Below, in pieces: positions 53,290-64,000 of a DNA stretch of 64,000 nucleotides; within the stretch, counting starts at the first letter, position 1; every line of letters begins with the position of its first letter. The notes beneath the pieces were generated by a model, which worked only from the letters and a program-made list of their open reading frames with translations, had not been told where the DNA came from and made no database searches. The stretch is from Closterium sp. Naga37s-1 (Eukaryota > Streptophyta > Zygnematophyceae > Desmidiales > Closteriaceae), in the NCBI GenBank assembly GCA_947471745.1, contig CANJKZ010000820.1, positions 2,827,501-2,891,500 on the forward strand. Direction: 5' to 3'. The position numbers and the translations under genes are program-made.

Positions 53290-55634
53290 ACCGTCAGCTA
53301 GGCGTGTCTGTGGGAAAGACGCAGCGAACGGTGCGAGAAGAGAGCTTGTTCGCTTTGGTATCGCGGACAAGGGCAATCAAACCCCAAACGCGAAACGCTG
53401 ACGCATCGCCAACCTCCCCCGACCAACGCAATGTAGGCGAGGTCTCTGGCTCGAAGACACGTGGCCAAAGGTTGAGCTGATGCGCGGCGTATTGGACCGC
53501 AAACGACCACATAAAACGGGGAGAAGTCGCATGGATCACGGAGGTGCAAGCAACCTCCATGATCAAGCCAATGCGGTGCTCAGCAATCCCATTCTGTTGT
53601 AGAGAAGGCGGAAGCGTGAACGACTGGGTGATGCCCTCCTCATGACAAAAGTCCTCAAGGAGACCGGAGGACAACTCACCTCCACGACCAGAGTGCAGTC
53701 GGAGCACCGGGAGTTCCTGACGGAACTGTGCGCTCAGCTAGCGACAAAACAGCGCGGATCCAAGGGACCAGAACAAGACAGATGTCACCCTTGCGCCGTA
53801 AGGGAAACACCATGGTGAAGGGCGTGTAGTCATCAACGACCAGCAGGAAGTAGTGCTCCCGGCTCGGCCCAGGGATGGGGGCAGGGCCCCACACGTCCAT
53901 GTGCAGGGTCTGCAGAGGAGCAATGGTCGGAGGGAACGAGGAGTGAGGAGCAGTGCGCTGCCGCCCCTCAACGCATAGAGTGCACGGCGGCGCAAGCGAC
54001 GGCGGCAGTGGAGGTAGGGACCATGGAAGGTCAGAGACAAGAAGACGCGAGTGCATGTGACGCAGATGCTGCAGGGAGGGGTAACCAAGACGGTTGTGCC
54101 AGAGGAGAGACGGGTGCATGAGTAACCAACACGAACAAGGCAGAGCTACTTGACAAGACACAGCGACGTGTGCAGACTCAATGTGGAGTCTGCAAAGGCC
54201 AGACCCAGGCCTCCGGGTGAACGTGGCAAGGTGGTTGCCAGTCATCGAGTGCGTACAGATTGCCACGAGCTCGCCTCCAGGGGTAGTGGTGGTGACCAAC
54301 TGTTCCTGGAGGACAGCCTGACTCACCAAGTTTGTAGCGAGCGAGGGGCGGTGGAAGATTGAGAGGGAGCCGGAGGGGACTGCCGGACACGGTAGAAGAG
54401 TGGTACCACGAGCCACTACTGGACCTGACGAAGGGTCGGCCAAAGTGACAGGGACAGAGCTGTGAGCGGTGTGACTGTGGTGTTGTCGCGGAAGAAGCAG
54501 CGAGACGCGCCGGAGTCCACCGTGAATGTGTGCAGGGCCTCCACTGGAACTGCACTTTTGCTGGCGGACTCGCAGGCACCTACACTAGCAGGCACTACAC
54601 CACCAGATCTAGGCAAGTAATAGTCACCCTCAACACTAGCAGAAGCAGTATACATAGCATGCATGTTAGCAATAATTTGGTCCCAATGAAGAGCAAACAC
54701 ATTGATGTTCTTCCTGAGCAATCCTAACCAGTTAGGCACTTCTGCCTTCTCACCAAACTCCTCGCTGAGAGCGTCCCTCAAGGCGGCAGAAGCAGCGAGC
54801 CTCATCGTGGCCTGACCTGCCGCAGATGTCTCCTGCGTGGTGACCCGTGCGCCTGACGTAGGTGCAGCGACCGCCTCCTCCAGGGCCACCTAGCTGGACC
54901 ACCCACTCACGCAACTGCTGCGGTGAGAGGGTCTCCTGCCAACGCGAGTGCTGTTGCTTTCCACTCCCAGAACCTCCGCCTCCATCAATTGTGCACCCTG
55001 CCGCATCTCCCAGAACCCCACTACCTCCACCACGACCACCACCCGAGCTGCCTCCGCCACCCCCAGTGCCGCCAACACCCCCGCCACTCCCACCACCCCC
55101 GCCACCCTCACCACCCCCGCCACCACCACCTCCACCGCCCCCACTACCTCCACCACCACCGCCCCCACCACCACCCTTGTTGCACCTCCCGCTAGCAGCA
55201 GATGCCGCACCAGCTACCTCAACACCGAGGAAGTCAACAGCAACAACAGAGGCGACAGAAGGCGTGAGGAGGGAAGGAGCACACCCCTCAAAGAAAGAGG
55301 TGCAGGGAGTACAACGGGAGGCAGCTACAGCATGGGCACTGGGCTCAACATCTAAGAAACGCGACTCAAATGAGGCTAGGGTGAGCTCGGTGGGGTCGAG
55401 AGACAGGAAGTGAATTCGGATGGGGCGAAGGGAGTTAGGGAGACAAGTGACAAGGAAGTAGAGAGTGATGTACATCGAGGAGGGGGGGGGGGGGGGGGAG
55501 GGGGGGGGGGAGTTCTCAGCAAGAAACTCTGTCTTGAGAGAAGCACGGTAGCGAAGGTTACTGGAGCGAAGGTGGGTCATGAGGTCAGCAACAGTGGAAA
55601 AGTTGGACAGCTCAAGAAAGAGGTACGGAAGCAC
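53290..55634 (-). pseudogene. Element I gag, protease and integrase remnants
   Basis: Minus strand. Gag from 55634 with SSMYITLYFLVTCLPNSLRP, a glycine tract, LSPQQLREWVVQLGG and GHHAGDICGRSGHDEARCF. Protease FTVDSGASRCFF near 54510. Integrase HPSLLWHNRLGYPSL, HMDVWGPAP and SLQQNGIAEHRIG down to 53560. Confidence 0.8.
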
Positions 55635-56022
55635 CAGGCGACATAGGGCGGCAGACGAGGGGGGGGGAATACCACTTCACTACAGCATCATAGAGCGCTT
55701 TGGCAGTTTTCAGCTGGCGAAAGTGGGTGCGCTGGTCGGGCGGGAGGTAGCTGCAGACGGCAAGCACGGCAGTGGCGTCGCGTGCTAACCACTGAGTACT
55801 AGCTATGCAATCGATCTTATACCACTGCTACACGTCTGCTGGGGCGGAGGGGTCAGGCACTTTTGGAGTGGGCGGGGCAGGAAGGGAGCCTGAGGTGTGC
55901 TCAAAGAGAGATACGTCGTCTTTGGTAATGCTCAGCAAGTACAAGTGAAGCCCCTCGAGCGAGGACTCGTATTCGACTGGGCTACCCTCGACATCAAACT
56001 CCAGTACAGTGGGAGTCGCCAT

Positions 56023-56316
56023 AGTAGGCAGCACGAGCAGGAGCAGTGGCGGCACTAGCTGTGCGGCAGTAGCAAGGAAAGCAATAACGGTTGTAGCGGC
56101 AAGTGCGGCTGCAGCTGTGGCAGTAGGGCGCAAGGGTGCGGGGCGGGGCAGTTCGGGCCTTGAGAGGCAGGGCAGCAGTGGCGTGCGGGGTAGAGCAGCT
56201 CTGTGCAGCGCGTGTGGGCAGTGTGGGCAGCGCACGTGCAGCGGTAAGCAGGGCAGTGAACGAATCGATGTTACCTGAACCTTTCGCAGCAGCCTACACA
56301 CACCTCCTCTTTGCAT
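56023..56316 (-). other. Remaining leader of element I
   Basis: GC-rich, with TGCGGCTGCAGCTGTGGCAG-type sequence resembling other leaders of the family. No primer site or LTR. Confidence 0.5.
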
Positions 56317-56718
56317 GAGTCATGGCATGCCAATTCTGTGGTAAATTGGGTGCGCCGAAGGTGGCGCGCGAGTGTTGTAAAAGAATAGTCTTATCAGGTC
56401 AAGTTGCAATCAATGGTTGTGATGCGATGCTGAGCACTGATCGATGCGAAGTGTGTAACACAATAGTCTTATCTTTAAATTCCAGTCTAATTGTTCAGAC
56501 CTTTTTTTCTGCAAGGTCTGAATTTCAGACAAAACAAATCTGCAAGTCTGAGATTCATGACTAGTCACTCTGTGAGGTCTGATTGATCAGAGTGTCTCAA
56601 ACCAATCATAGGCCCTGGTTCTAAGTTACATAATGCGAGAGCAGGACTTCATCCTGATGGAGCGCATCGAACAATGTCCCAACTGTGGTTGCTATGCCGA
56701 ACCGATTAGTGGGGGGTT
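56317..56718. other. Unclassified AT-rich spacer with hairpin
   Basis: About 400 bp. Contains the perfect inverted repeat TCAGACCT / AGGTCTGA (56495-56502 and 56514-56521, 11-nt loop with T run), further AGGTCTGA and AAGTCTGA copies to 56580, and a duplicated AATAGTCTTATC motif (about 56384 and 56463). It may be an eroded MITE; no terminal repeats could be fixed. Confidence 0.4.
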
Positions 56719-56828
56719 TGTCAAGAATGAAAGTGTTGGTTTGACTAAGGTTGGTTTGGGTACATAGACCTAACCCTAACAGTTGTACAACCCTATAACA
56801 CACATCACTAAGACTACACCATTAGACA
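56719..56828 (-). repeat. Element J 3' LTR
   Basis: 110 bp with TG...CA ends next to the purine tract. No partner in the window, so the left boundary rests on the TG...CA rule. Confidence 0.7.
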
Positions 56829-57079
56829 CACCCCCATAGTCTAAGTGAGGGGTGTCAAGAAAAAATTAAAGTTTACGGACACAAGACCAGTCACAAAGAA
56901 ACAAAGCTCAGGGTGGATCACAACGTCACCACCGACTCCGAGCACTAGCAAAAGAGTCACAAGGCTAGTTCAGGAGTTCACAGAGGTATATGTAATGTGT
57001 ACAAACAAAGCAAGGAGAGAACTCAAGACTATGCAAGGTGGGAACATGTGTCAACGAGACCTAACTGCACACAACACCT

Positions 57080-58540
57080 CTGGTGGTCACAAGTCAGCCT
57101 TGAGAGCCTTGGTGAAGATGTCTGCAGTGTTGGCGTCAGACTCAACAAAGTCAAAGCAAGCATGTCCACACCTCTGCAACTCTCGCAGAAGAAAGTATCT
57201 GACGTTAATGTGCTTCACTCTGCTCTCCAGTCGCGGCTATCAACAGAGGAGAATCGTCGCCTTGTTATCAGTGAACAAGGTCGGCGCAGAGCTCGGCCGC
57301 TCACCAGGGTCAGTGAGCAAGAACGTCAGCCAGCGCAGCTCATGTGCAGCCATAGCTCTAGCGTAGATCTCAGCCTCAGTAGTAGAGGTCGAGACCGAGG
57401 AAGAGCAACCTCCACAAAACAGCTCCAGAGCCCAGGCTGAAACAGTACCCCTGAGTAGACCTGTGCGTCTTGGCGTCGTCAGCGTAAGAAGAGTCACAGT
57501 GACCAGTAAGCACGACGTCCGGTCTCCCTCCAAGAACCAGCCCCACGCCTGATGTCGTCGCTAGGTACTTCGACACCCTCACAGCAGCTATCCAGTGAAC
57601 TAGACGGTGTCTCCAGGGCACAACAAAGCGAGCAAGGATGCTGAGAGGGAAGGCGAGGTCCGGGCGAGTACAAGTCATCAGGTACATGAGGCAGTCCACA
57701 AGCTCTGCATAAAGACCACTAGGCTCGAACGGCTCGTCAAGAAAGGGTCCGGTGAGTCTATGGTCAACGGCAAGAGGTGTGCGCTGTACAGTGGAGTGCT
57801 GAAGCTCGAACCGCTGAAGGACCTGCTGCACCATGTGTGACTGTGAGAGTGTAATGGTGCGAGCGGCTCTGTCCCTGGTGATCTGCAGGCCAAGGTAGTG
57901 GCGCAGCTCACCAAGGTCAGTGCAAGTGTGTCTCTTCTGCAGTTCGGGCTTCACGTCAGCCAAATTAACCCTGTCAGCAGTGGCAAAAACAAGGTCGTCG
58001 ATGTAGACCAGTACAAAGAACGGTGTGGAGCCACGACGAACGAACAGCGACGGGTCAGCAGAAGAAGGCTGGAAACCAAGGTCAGAAAAGGTAGAGCGAA
58101 GGGTGTCGTGCCACTCACGAGGAGCCTGACGGAGATCGTAGACTGGTCGCCTAAGCCTCCACTGGGTCCCAGGAGGGAAAGTGCCTGTGAAGGCAGAGGG
58201 ACGACGCAACCAGACCTCCTCGTGTAGGCTACCCTAAAGGAAAGCAGTGGAGAAGTCAAGAGAGTGTAACTCGTAGTCTCGCTATACTGCCACGTGCAGT
58301 AACACCCGAAGAGTGGTCATCTTCGGGGTAGGCGCAAAGGTCTGAAAGAAGTCAACTCCTTCTCGCTGACTGAAACCTCTGGCCACATAGCGCGCATTGA
58401 AGACCGTAGGAGATCCCGGTGGCCGCTTCACTCTGAAGATCCACATGCCATCGACTACGTTCGCCCCAGGGGGGGTAACCTCGTCGACGTAGGTGCCTGT
58501 GGATCTGTAGGAGGCCATCTAAGAGTTCATGGCAGCTCTC
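57080..58540 (-). pseudogene. Element J reverse transcriptase-RNase H
   Basis: Minus strand. ANVVDGMWIFRVKRPPGSPT, FKxRYVARGFSQREGVDFFQ-type block, VYIDDLVFATADRVNLADVK near 57985-58000, CTRPDLAFPLSILARFVVPW, and RNase H residues TTEAEIYARAMAAHELRWLT near 57340-57400. Interrupted. Confidence 0.82.
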
Positions 58541-58559
58541 CACTGAGAGGCCCAAGGCC

Positions 58560-60480
58560 CTGACACTGCCTTGGCGTAAGTGCGAGGAGTCGGTATGTCA
58601 AGGGCGTTGGGGTCTCCCTCAGGGGCGAGCAGCATGGCACGGAGATGAGGGGAAGCGGCTGCCAGGAACTCCAGCTCAAACTGCCCGTTCTCTAGGGCGT
58701 CATAGCCAAGGGCAGACTCACCCTCGACGGCCAGAGGACTGGTAGGAGGAGCAGCCACAAGACTGGTGGCATAGTCAAGGCGGCGAGTAGAGGCAACTCA
58801 GTTACTGTGGCAGTAAGAGCGGAGACAGAGGAGAGAGAAGCACGTGGGTTGGTAGCAAGAGAGGCGAGAACACGGGTGAGAACAGGGCGGTACGTGCGGT
58901 AGTAGCTTGTGACAGGAGTAGAGAGGGAAGCAGTGAGAGCCGACTCAGGAGGAGAAGGAAGTACAGAAGGAGACGAACGAGGCGGACTAGAACGAAACAG
59001 GGCAGTACGAAGGTTAGTGAAGGGAACAGGGGACGAGGGTCGAGCACGAGGAGAGCGACGCGAAGGCCAAGTGTGAGAAAGAGGAGGGGACAAAGGGGGC
59101 CAGAGGAGGAGGGAAAACAGCTGAGGAGGGGTCAGGAGGAGGAAGCGGAGAACCAGAGACGGGAGGAGAGGGGGAGGAGGGAGGAGAGGGAGAGGGGAGA
59201 CCGAGGGTCGCAGGGACAGCTCCAGTGACATCTCCACTAACACCAGCTCCCCGAAGACTAGAGTCTCCTCCAGTCACATGCTCAGCTCCAACTCCAGCAC
59301 CCCCAGAACCAGGACCTCGCACAGGTACGCTCTCTGGTCCAACTCTAGCACCTCTTGAGCTAGCACCTCCAGGGTCCTCGCCACGAAAACCGGCTCCCGC
59401 AGGGTCTAATGTAGGCTGGGAGGAGGACTGCGGGGAAGGAGGCTGCACCTGATTTCTACCGAGGGGGGAGGGGTAGCGTGGGACACACCTGACGGGGTGG
59501 GACCAGGGGTGGGAGGCTGTACCGGGGGAGCAGGAGGGGGAGCGGAAGTCAGGAAGAGAGGGGGAGGAGGAACCGGGAGACCTCGACAGGGGTACCTGAC
59601 ATAGTAGGGGACGCACTCGTCGAAATGGACGTCACGAGAGTCAAAGAACCGGTGAAGGAGAGGGTGATAAAAGGTGTAGTCAGAGGAGTTCTCAGGGAAT
59701 CTAAGGAAAACGCGGGGAACAGCGCAAGGCGAGATCTTGTCCGCGGAGGTGTCGCGAATAAGTGCCAAGCAACCCCAAACACGAAACGAGACGCAGCACC
59801 AGGAAACCCGGTCCAAAGACTGGTCGGTGAAACCTCTGGCCGAGAGACACATGGCCAGAGGTTCAGCTGGTGATCGGCGTACCGAACCGCGTAGGGCCAC
59901 AGAAAATGGGGGGCACGGGCGTGAGTCATGGAGGTGCGGGCGATCTCCATGACCAAGCCTATGCGGCGCTCAGCATCCCCATTCTGCTGTCGGGACTCTG
60001 GAAGTGTCCAGGACTGACGGATGCCCTACTCGCGACAGAATCCAGCGAGAACGCCAGAGCAAAACTCACCCCCCGCGGTCAGAGTGAAGACAGCTGACAC
60101 GATGACCACGAGTATCCGCGGTGGTAAGCAACCACCGGATCAGCGTAGAAGTCACGTCGGACTTCTTCGCCAGGGGGAACACTGTGGTGTAGTGGGAGTA
60201 GTTGTCAACGACCACGAGAAAGAAACTTTCTTACTCAGGGCCAGGGCACGAGGCGGGGCCCCAGACGTCCAAGTGGAGAGTCTCGAAGGGCTCGATGGCA
60301 GGACAAATGGAGGAGGAGTGAGGGGTGGCACGCAGCCGACCCTCAACGCAGGGACCACAGGGAGGCGCAAGCGAAGGCGGCAACAACGGGAAGACTCGTG
60401 GGAGGCCCAAGACAAGACGCTGACTAGACATAGCACGTAGGCGAGAAATGGACGGGTGCCCCATCCGGTGGTGCCACAAA
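58560..60480 (-). pseudogene. Element J integrase and proline/serine-rich linker
   Basis: Minus strand. Integrase HPTVLWHHRMGHPSISRL (about 60440-60490), CGPCVEGRLRATPH, HLDVWGPA near 60260, and EIARTSMTHARAPHFLWPYA near 59900. The linker (59460-58560) is rich in Pro/Ser rather than Gly-Ala pentapeptides, unlike A-F. Confidence 0.78.
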
Positions 60481-60619
60481 ACAGTGGGGTGGGCTAGCGA
60501 CCGGCAGGAGCACGACGCAGCAACTGGACCAGACACTGGAACCTGACCAGACACAGCTACCTCGGGAGACGCGGCAACCTGGTGAGATGCGGGGGGCACT
60601 GACAGGGGTCGGGGGCAGT

Positions 60620-60690
60620 AGATGGTGGTGGTGCTGCTGCTGCTGCCGCTGCTGCTGCTGCTGCTGCTGCTACTGCTGCCTTCAGGGGCC
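60620..60690 (+). repeat. CTG trinucleotide repeat in element J
   Basis: About 15 CTG units with few variants (TGCTGCTGCTGCTGCCGCTG). On the coding (minus) strand it encodes serine repeats between the protease and pre-integrase regions. Confidence 0.8.
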
Positions 60691-61019
60691 AGTGTGAAAT
60701 GTGTAGAGACCAGAGCCCAGCTCAGTGGTAAAGATGGCGAGAGGTGCGTACGTTTCCCCGTCGACACGAACCACAATCTCGCCAGAAGGCTCAATCCGCA
60801 CACCCACGTGCTGACTCACGAGCGGCCTCACGCCCACCAAGTTCCTCGAGAACGAGGGGACGTGGAAGCCGGTTAGAGAACCGGAGGGAACAACCGGGCA
60901 CGGAAGCGTAGTACTATAGCGAGCAGTGTGATCAGCCAGTGCTACAGAGACCGACGTAGGAAGCGGGGTAAGTGTCGTGCGGTCGCGGAAGAAACAGTGC
61001 GAAGCTCTGGAGTCCAGAG

Positions 61020-62547
61020 TGAAAGACAGCGAACGTCCTCCGGAGCAGCTCCAGGATTAGTGTCTACACAAGTATCTACACTAGCAACAGGCCCCTTAGC
61101 AAGACTAGCACCAAAGCTAACAGCACTCGAGTAAACAGAGTCAAAAACACTAGAGTCAACAACAGAATACATAGCATGAGGAGTTCCTAAGAGATCAACC
61201 AAGTGAGAAGCTGACATGCCCCACAAAGCGGGGCCGTACCTCTGAACAAGGAAAATCCAGTCAGGGGCAGGGCCATCAACGTCGTAGGCCAACCGAACCG
61301 TGTCAGGAAGCTGAGAAAAGCACTGACCCGGTGGGTGGTTGCGGCCACAAGGCTGGCCGCTGCAGGCACCTGTCAGAATGTGATAGGTGCAGGGAGGGTG
61401 GACGACACCGCGCTGCAGCTGACGTTGTCCTGACCCCTGCCCCGAAACCTGCTGTTGCCGCTGCTGTTGCTGTGGCTGCTGCGAGGGGAGGGGCTGCTGC
61501 TCCTGCTGCTGCTGTCGCTGAGTCTTGTACCACGCCGCTGCTCCACCCCCTGCGGCTGGCAGACCAGTAGGTGGCTGACGAACCCAGGCGTCACCTCCAC
61601 CAGCTGCAGCAGGGGAGTCAAAGGCCGCTGCACAAGGCGCTCCTCCAACCCCTACACTCCCGCCGCCGCCGCTCGCCACGTCACCCCCACCGCCTCCGCC
61701 GCCTCCGCCCGCACCCTGACTGCCCCTCCTGCCACTCCTATCCCGAGACCGCGAAGAAGTCGTAACAGCAGCTGCGGTGACGGCAGTAGCGGCAGTGGCG
61801 AGGGAGGCAGTAAAGGTGGGCAGCTGAGGGACAGTGCACCCGTGAAACAGTGGAGAGGGCACATCAGCAGAGGCAGAAGCTACCGAGCGGAGGTTTCTCT
61901 CTACGTCCTTGAGAGCCGACTCAAGGACCTCGATAGTGGGCTCGCTAGGGTGCTTCAGAAGAAGAGCGTCACGAACCGAGGCAAGGCGGTCAGGGAGGCT
62001 AGTGGCGATGAAAGATAGTAATCGCCACGGGGGGGGGGGGGGCGGGGGGGGGGGGGATCAGTGCAAGCAGCGCGGTTGCTAGAATTGAGCGAGCACAGAT
62101 GAGTGATCAAACAGCAGCGCGCTCAAACGAGGCGATGTCAGGAAACAGGAACGGAAGGAACAGGCGACCAAGAGAGACAGTGGTGGGAGTAGCGTGGCTG
62201 GCCTTGATCGCAGTCTGGAAATCACTAGCCGTGCGAACCTGAGTGAAGTGGGTCTCCTCAGACTCAGGGAGGAGGCTGCTGAGGGCGATGCAGGCCGCAG
62301 CGTCACGCAACTTCCACGCGGTCACGTCAGCACGCTCGCATGCATAACAGCTTCTGTCTGCAGGTGTGGGGTCAGCTACTAAGGGTGCAGGGTCAGCGGG
62401 CTCAGGAAGGTCACCGGAAGCGTGCGGCCACACAGTCTCGTGTGCCTGAACCTGGCTTTCTAGGAGGCTGCGTGCACGCAAGAGCCAGACCGAGAACTCG
62501 AGCGGCCTACCCTCAGCGTCAAAGCGCAGAACCCTAGGGGTCGTCAT
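61020..62547 (-). pseudogene. Element J gag-protease region
   Basis: Minus strand. Starts MTTPRVLRFDAEGRPLEFSV at 62547. Central Gly/Ala-rich part (61640-61720) instead of a long glycine tract, glutamine-rich segment QRQQQQEQQPLPSQQPQQQQ (about 61450-61530), then the cluster CTYHILTGACSGQPCGRNHP...CF near 61310-61390. Region near 61000 fits the protease. Same gag family as A by N-terminus. Confidence 0.8.
62030..62057 (+). repeat. G-rich runs in element J gag
   Basis: Two G runs of more than 10 separated by single C, similar to the 55482-55510 runs in element I. Each is where other copies have proline or glycine codon runs. Lengths are unreliable. Confidence 0.7.
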
Positions 62548-62619
62548 AACGGAAGCGTAGAGGTGGATACTGCTGCTGCCGAGACCCTAAACGCCTAGAG
62601 TTTCCGAGCAGGGCGCGAC

Positions 62620-63151
62620 AGGCTGAGCGGAATGCGCGACGCGACGGGACAGCAGGGCGCGACGCGACGCGACTCGACGGGACAGCAGGGCGCGACGCGA
62701 CGCGACTCGACGGGACAGCAGGGCGTGACGCGACGGGCTGGGGGCGACTCGATGGGAGGGCGGGGACGAGACGCGACAGGCAGGGGACGGAACTATTGGC
62801 AGGGGACGAGACGACGGGCAGGGGACGGGACGACGGGCAGGGGACGAAACGCGATGCGCAGGGGACGGGACGGTCAGCGCGAGGCGACGGGCAGGGGACG
62901 CGACGGGCAGGGGACAGAACGATGGGTAGGGAGGCGCGTCGAATAGGTGACTGAACGGGCGGGTGACGGGCGCGACGCGACGGGCAGGGGACGCGACGCG
63001 ACGGCTAGGGGACGGGCGCGACGGGCACTTCGAGCGCTACAAGCGCTTCGTGACGGAACGGGCAAGCGCTAAGGGCGCTACAGGAGGCACGGGCATTTCT
63101 TGACAGAACGGGCAAGCGCTAAGGCCGCGACAGGATGGAACGAACGGCCAC
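62620..63151 (-). repeat. Element J leader with tandem arrays
   Basis: A 33-bp unit (GCGCGACGCGACGCGACTCG then ACGGGACAGCAGG) about 3 times at 62640-62735. Then ACGGGCAGGGGACG-type units of about 12-16 bp to 63020. Ends at the GCCAC target of element K. Confidence 0.7.
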
Positions 63152-63276
63152 TGTCAGATTTATATGACATAGCTACTGTAGGCTATAGTGGGGTAGCACA
63201 TATGGGGTACAGTTTTCTAGGGTTTACATTTGTACCCAACTTTCCCTTAGTCAATTCATTCTCGTTCAGTTTCTCA
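63152..63276 (+). repeat. Element K 5' LTR
   Basis: 125 bp. Bounds set by TG...CA and the adjacent primer site. No second copy in the window to confirm. Confidence 0.8.
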
Positions 63277-64000
63277 TGGTATCGAGCAGGTTCCCCTGTG
63301 GGAACTGTTCCTAGGGCCCACCACATTTTTTTTCCTGCCCGGAGCGCGCTCTCCACTGCCCGAGTCGCGCTCCCCTCTCTCGACCCTGTCGCGCTGCCTT
63401 AGCGGCCCCGTCGCGTCGCGCTTGCGGCCCCGTCGCGTCGCCCTCGCGGCCCCTTCACGTCGCGCCGCCCTAGCGGCCGCGTCGCGCCGCCCTCGCGGCC
63501 CTGATCCGCCGCCCTCGCGGCTCCTTCGTGTCGCGCCGCCCTCGCGGCCCTTTCACGCCGCCCTCGCGGCCCTTTCTAGCCGCCCTCGCGGCCCTTTCTA
63601 GCCGCCCTCGCGGCCTCTTCAAGCCGCCCTCGCGACCCCCCCCCCCTCCTAGCCGCCCTCGCGGCCCCGTCGCCTACCCCTGCGGCCCCGGCGCCGCCCT
63701 TCCCTGCCTCGGCGCCGCCTCTGCTGGCCCCGTCGCCTACCCCTGCGGCCCCGGAGCTGCCCTTTCCGGCCCCGGCGCCGCCTCTACTGGCCCCGACGCC
63801 GCTCCACCCGGCCCCGACGCCGCTCCACCCGGCCTCGCCGCCGCTCCACCCAGCCCCGCCGCCGTCCCCACGCGGCCCCGCCGTCACCACCGAGCCGCCG
63901 GCGCCGCCGAGCTACTGCCGAGCCGCCCGATCCACCCGAGCCGCCCGAGCCGCCGCGCCACCTGAGCCGCCCGAGCCGCCGGGTCGCCGAGCCGCCGAGC
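63152..64000 (+). mobile_element. Element K: 5' end of a Ty1/copia element, runs off the window
   Basis: The 5' LTR of 125 bp (63152-63276), TGTCAGATTT...GTTTCTCA, carries the core TAGGCTATAGTGGGGTAG. The primer site TGGTATCGAGCAGG follows at 63277. Then comes GGGCCCACCA plus a T run as in A and D, and a GC-rich leader with about 21-bp units (CCGCCCTCGCGGCCCTTTCTA) at 63395-63650 and GCCGCC/CCGGCG-rich sequence to the edge. Inserted in the leader of J. Gag is expected beyond the window. Confidence 0.88.

Larger units (their letters stand above)
51750..56316 (-). mobile_element. Element I: Ty1/copia of the A family, minus strand, both ends missing
   Basis: Minus strand. Gag start at about 56022 (MATPTVLEFDVEGSPVEYES), glycine tract (55190-55010), PQQLREW module and zinc-like cluster (about 54920-54800), protease DSGASRCFF (about 54500), integrase (54130-53290), short linker, RT (52680-51830). 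Homology stops abruptly near 51750, so RNase H and the 3' LTR are absent. A leader of about 290 bp is left on the right and no LTR is found. Several breaks. Diverged more from A than B, D or F are. Confidence 0.82.
56719..64000 (-). mobile_element. Element J: Ty1/copia, minus strand, leader interrupted by element K
   Basis: The 3' LTR is 110 bp (56719-56828), TGTCTAATGG...TCTTGACA on the minus strand. It is preceded by the purine tract ACTATGGGGGTG. Minus-strand parts: leader (62548-63151, going on beyond K), gag (62547 to about 61030), protease (about 61010), integrase (60480-59560), linker (59450-58560), RT (58540-57650), RNase H (to about 57080). Its 5' LTR is outside the window. Several breaks. 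Its gag and linker differ more from A than those of B-F. Confidence 0.85.

Noticed and set aside
60620-60690. Disease-type CTG expansion in a host gene
   Set aside because: It lies inside the polyprotein region of element J and encodes a serine run there.

Overview
The window looks like a gene-poor, retrotransposon-saturated piece of a nuclear genome from the green-plant lineage. Three things point there: Ty1/copia elements whose primer-binding sites resemble the plant initiator-tRNA(Met) type (TGGTATCAGAGC), a TRIM element, and a spliced plant-type cytochrome b561 gene fragment. The GC-rich, short-LTR copia family with glycine-tract gag proteins makes me think of a streptophyte alga (a zygnematophyte such as Closterium). 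That last step is recollection, not proof.

Layout, left to right. 1-1156 is an old copia gag/protease remnant. Element A (1157-8654, +) is young and nearly whole, with a CTTCA target duplication. 8655-8900 and 15617-16542 flank element B (8901-15611, +, duplication CTCCA). Exons of a cytochrome b561 gene lie at 16543-16711 and 17336-17468. Their intron carries a 345-bp TRIM (16870-17214, duplication GATTG). Element C (minus, from 17469 to about 32.9 kb) is split by element D (22438-31179, +, duplication GATAG). D itself contains an 822-bp solo LTR (25281-26102, duplication CTCTC) and the small non-autonomous element L (29137-30477, duplication TTCTG).

Element E (33197-41921, minus) belongs to a second copia lineage with LTRs of about 375 bp, and contains the left-truncated element F (37210-40982, +). 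A 557-bp hAT-type MITE (42201-42757) has a perfect 8-bp duplication. Element G (42822-51022, minus, same lineage as E) sits in a GCATGGGT minisatellite and contains the non-autonomous LTR element H (45179-48134, duplication TCGAG). An unrecognised stretch (51028-51750) precedes element I (minus, both ends lost, about 51750-56316). Element J (minus, from 56719) runs to the right edge, where element K (5' LTR at 63152) interrupts its leader.

A, B, C, D, F, I, J and K form one broad copia family: very short LTRs (110-132 bp where an LTR is seen) sharing a core motif, a common polypurine tract, GC-rich tandem-repeat leaders, glycine-rich gag and a recurring PQQLREW peptide module. L and H look like non-autonomous passengers. 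LTR divergence agrees with the nesting order: D about 4%, L inside it about 1.4%, A under 1%. No rRNA, functional tRNA gene, CRISPR array or complete host gene was found. All LTR elements are treated as fossils and only named, bounded and dated.
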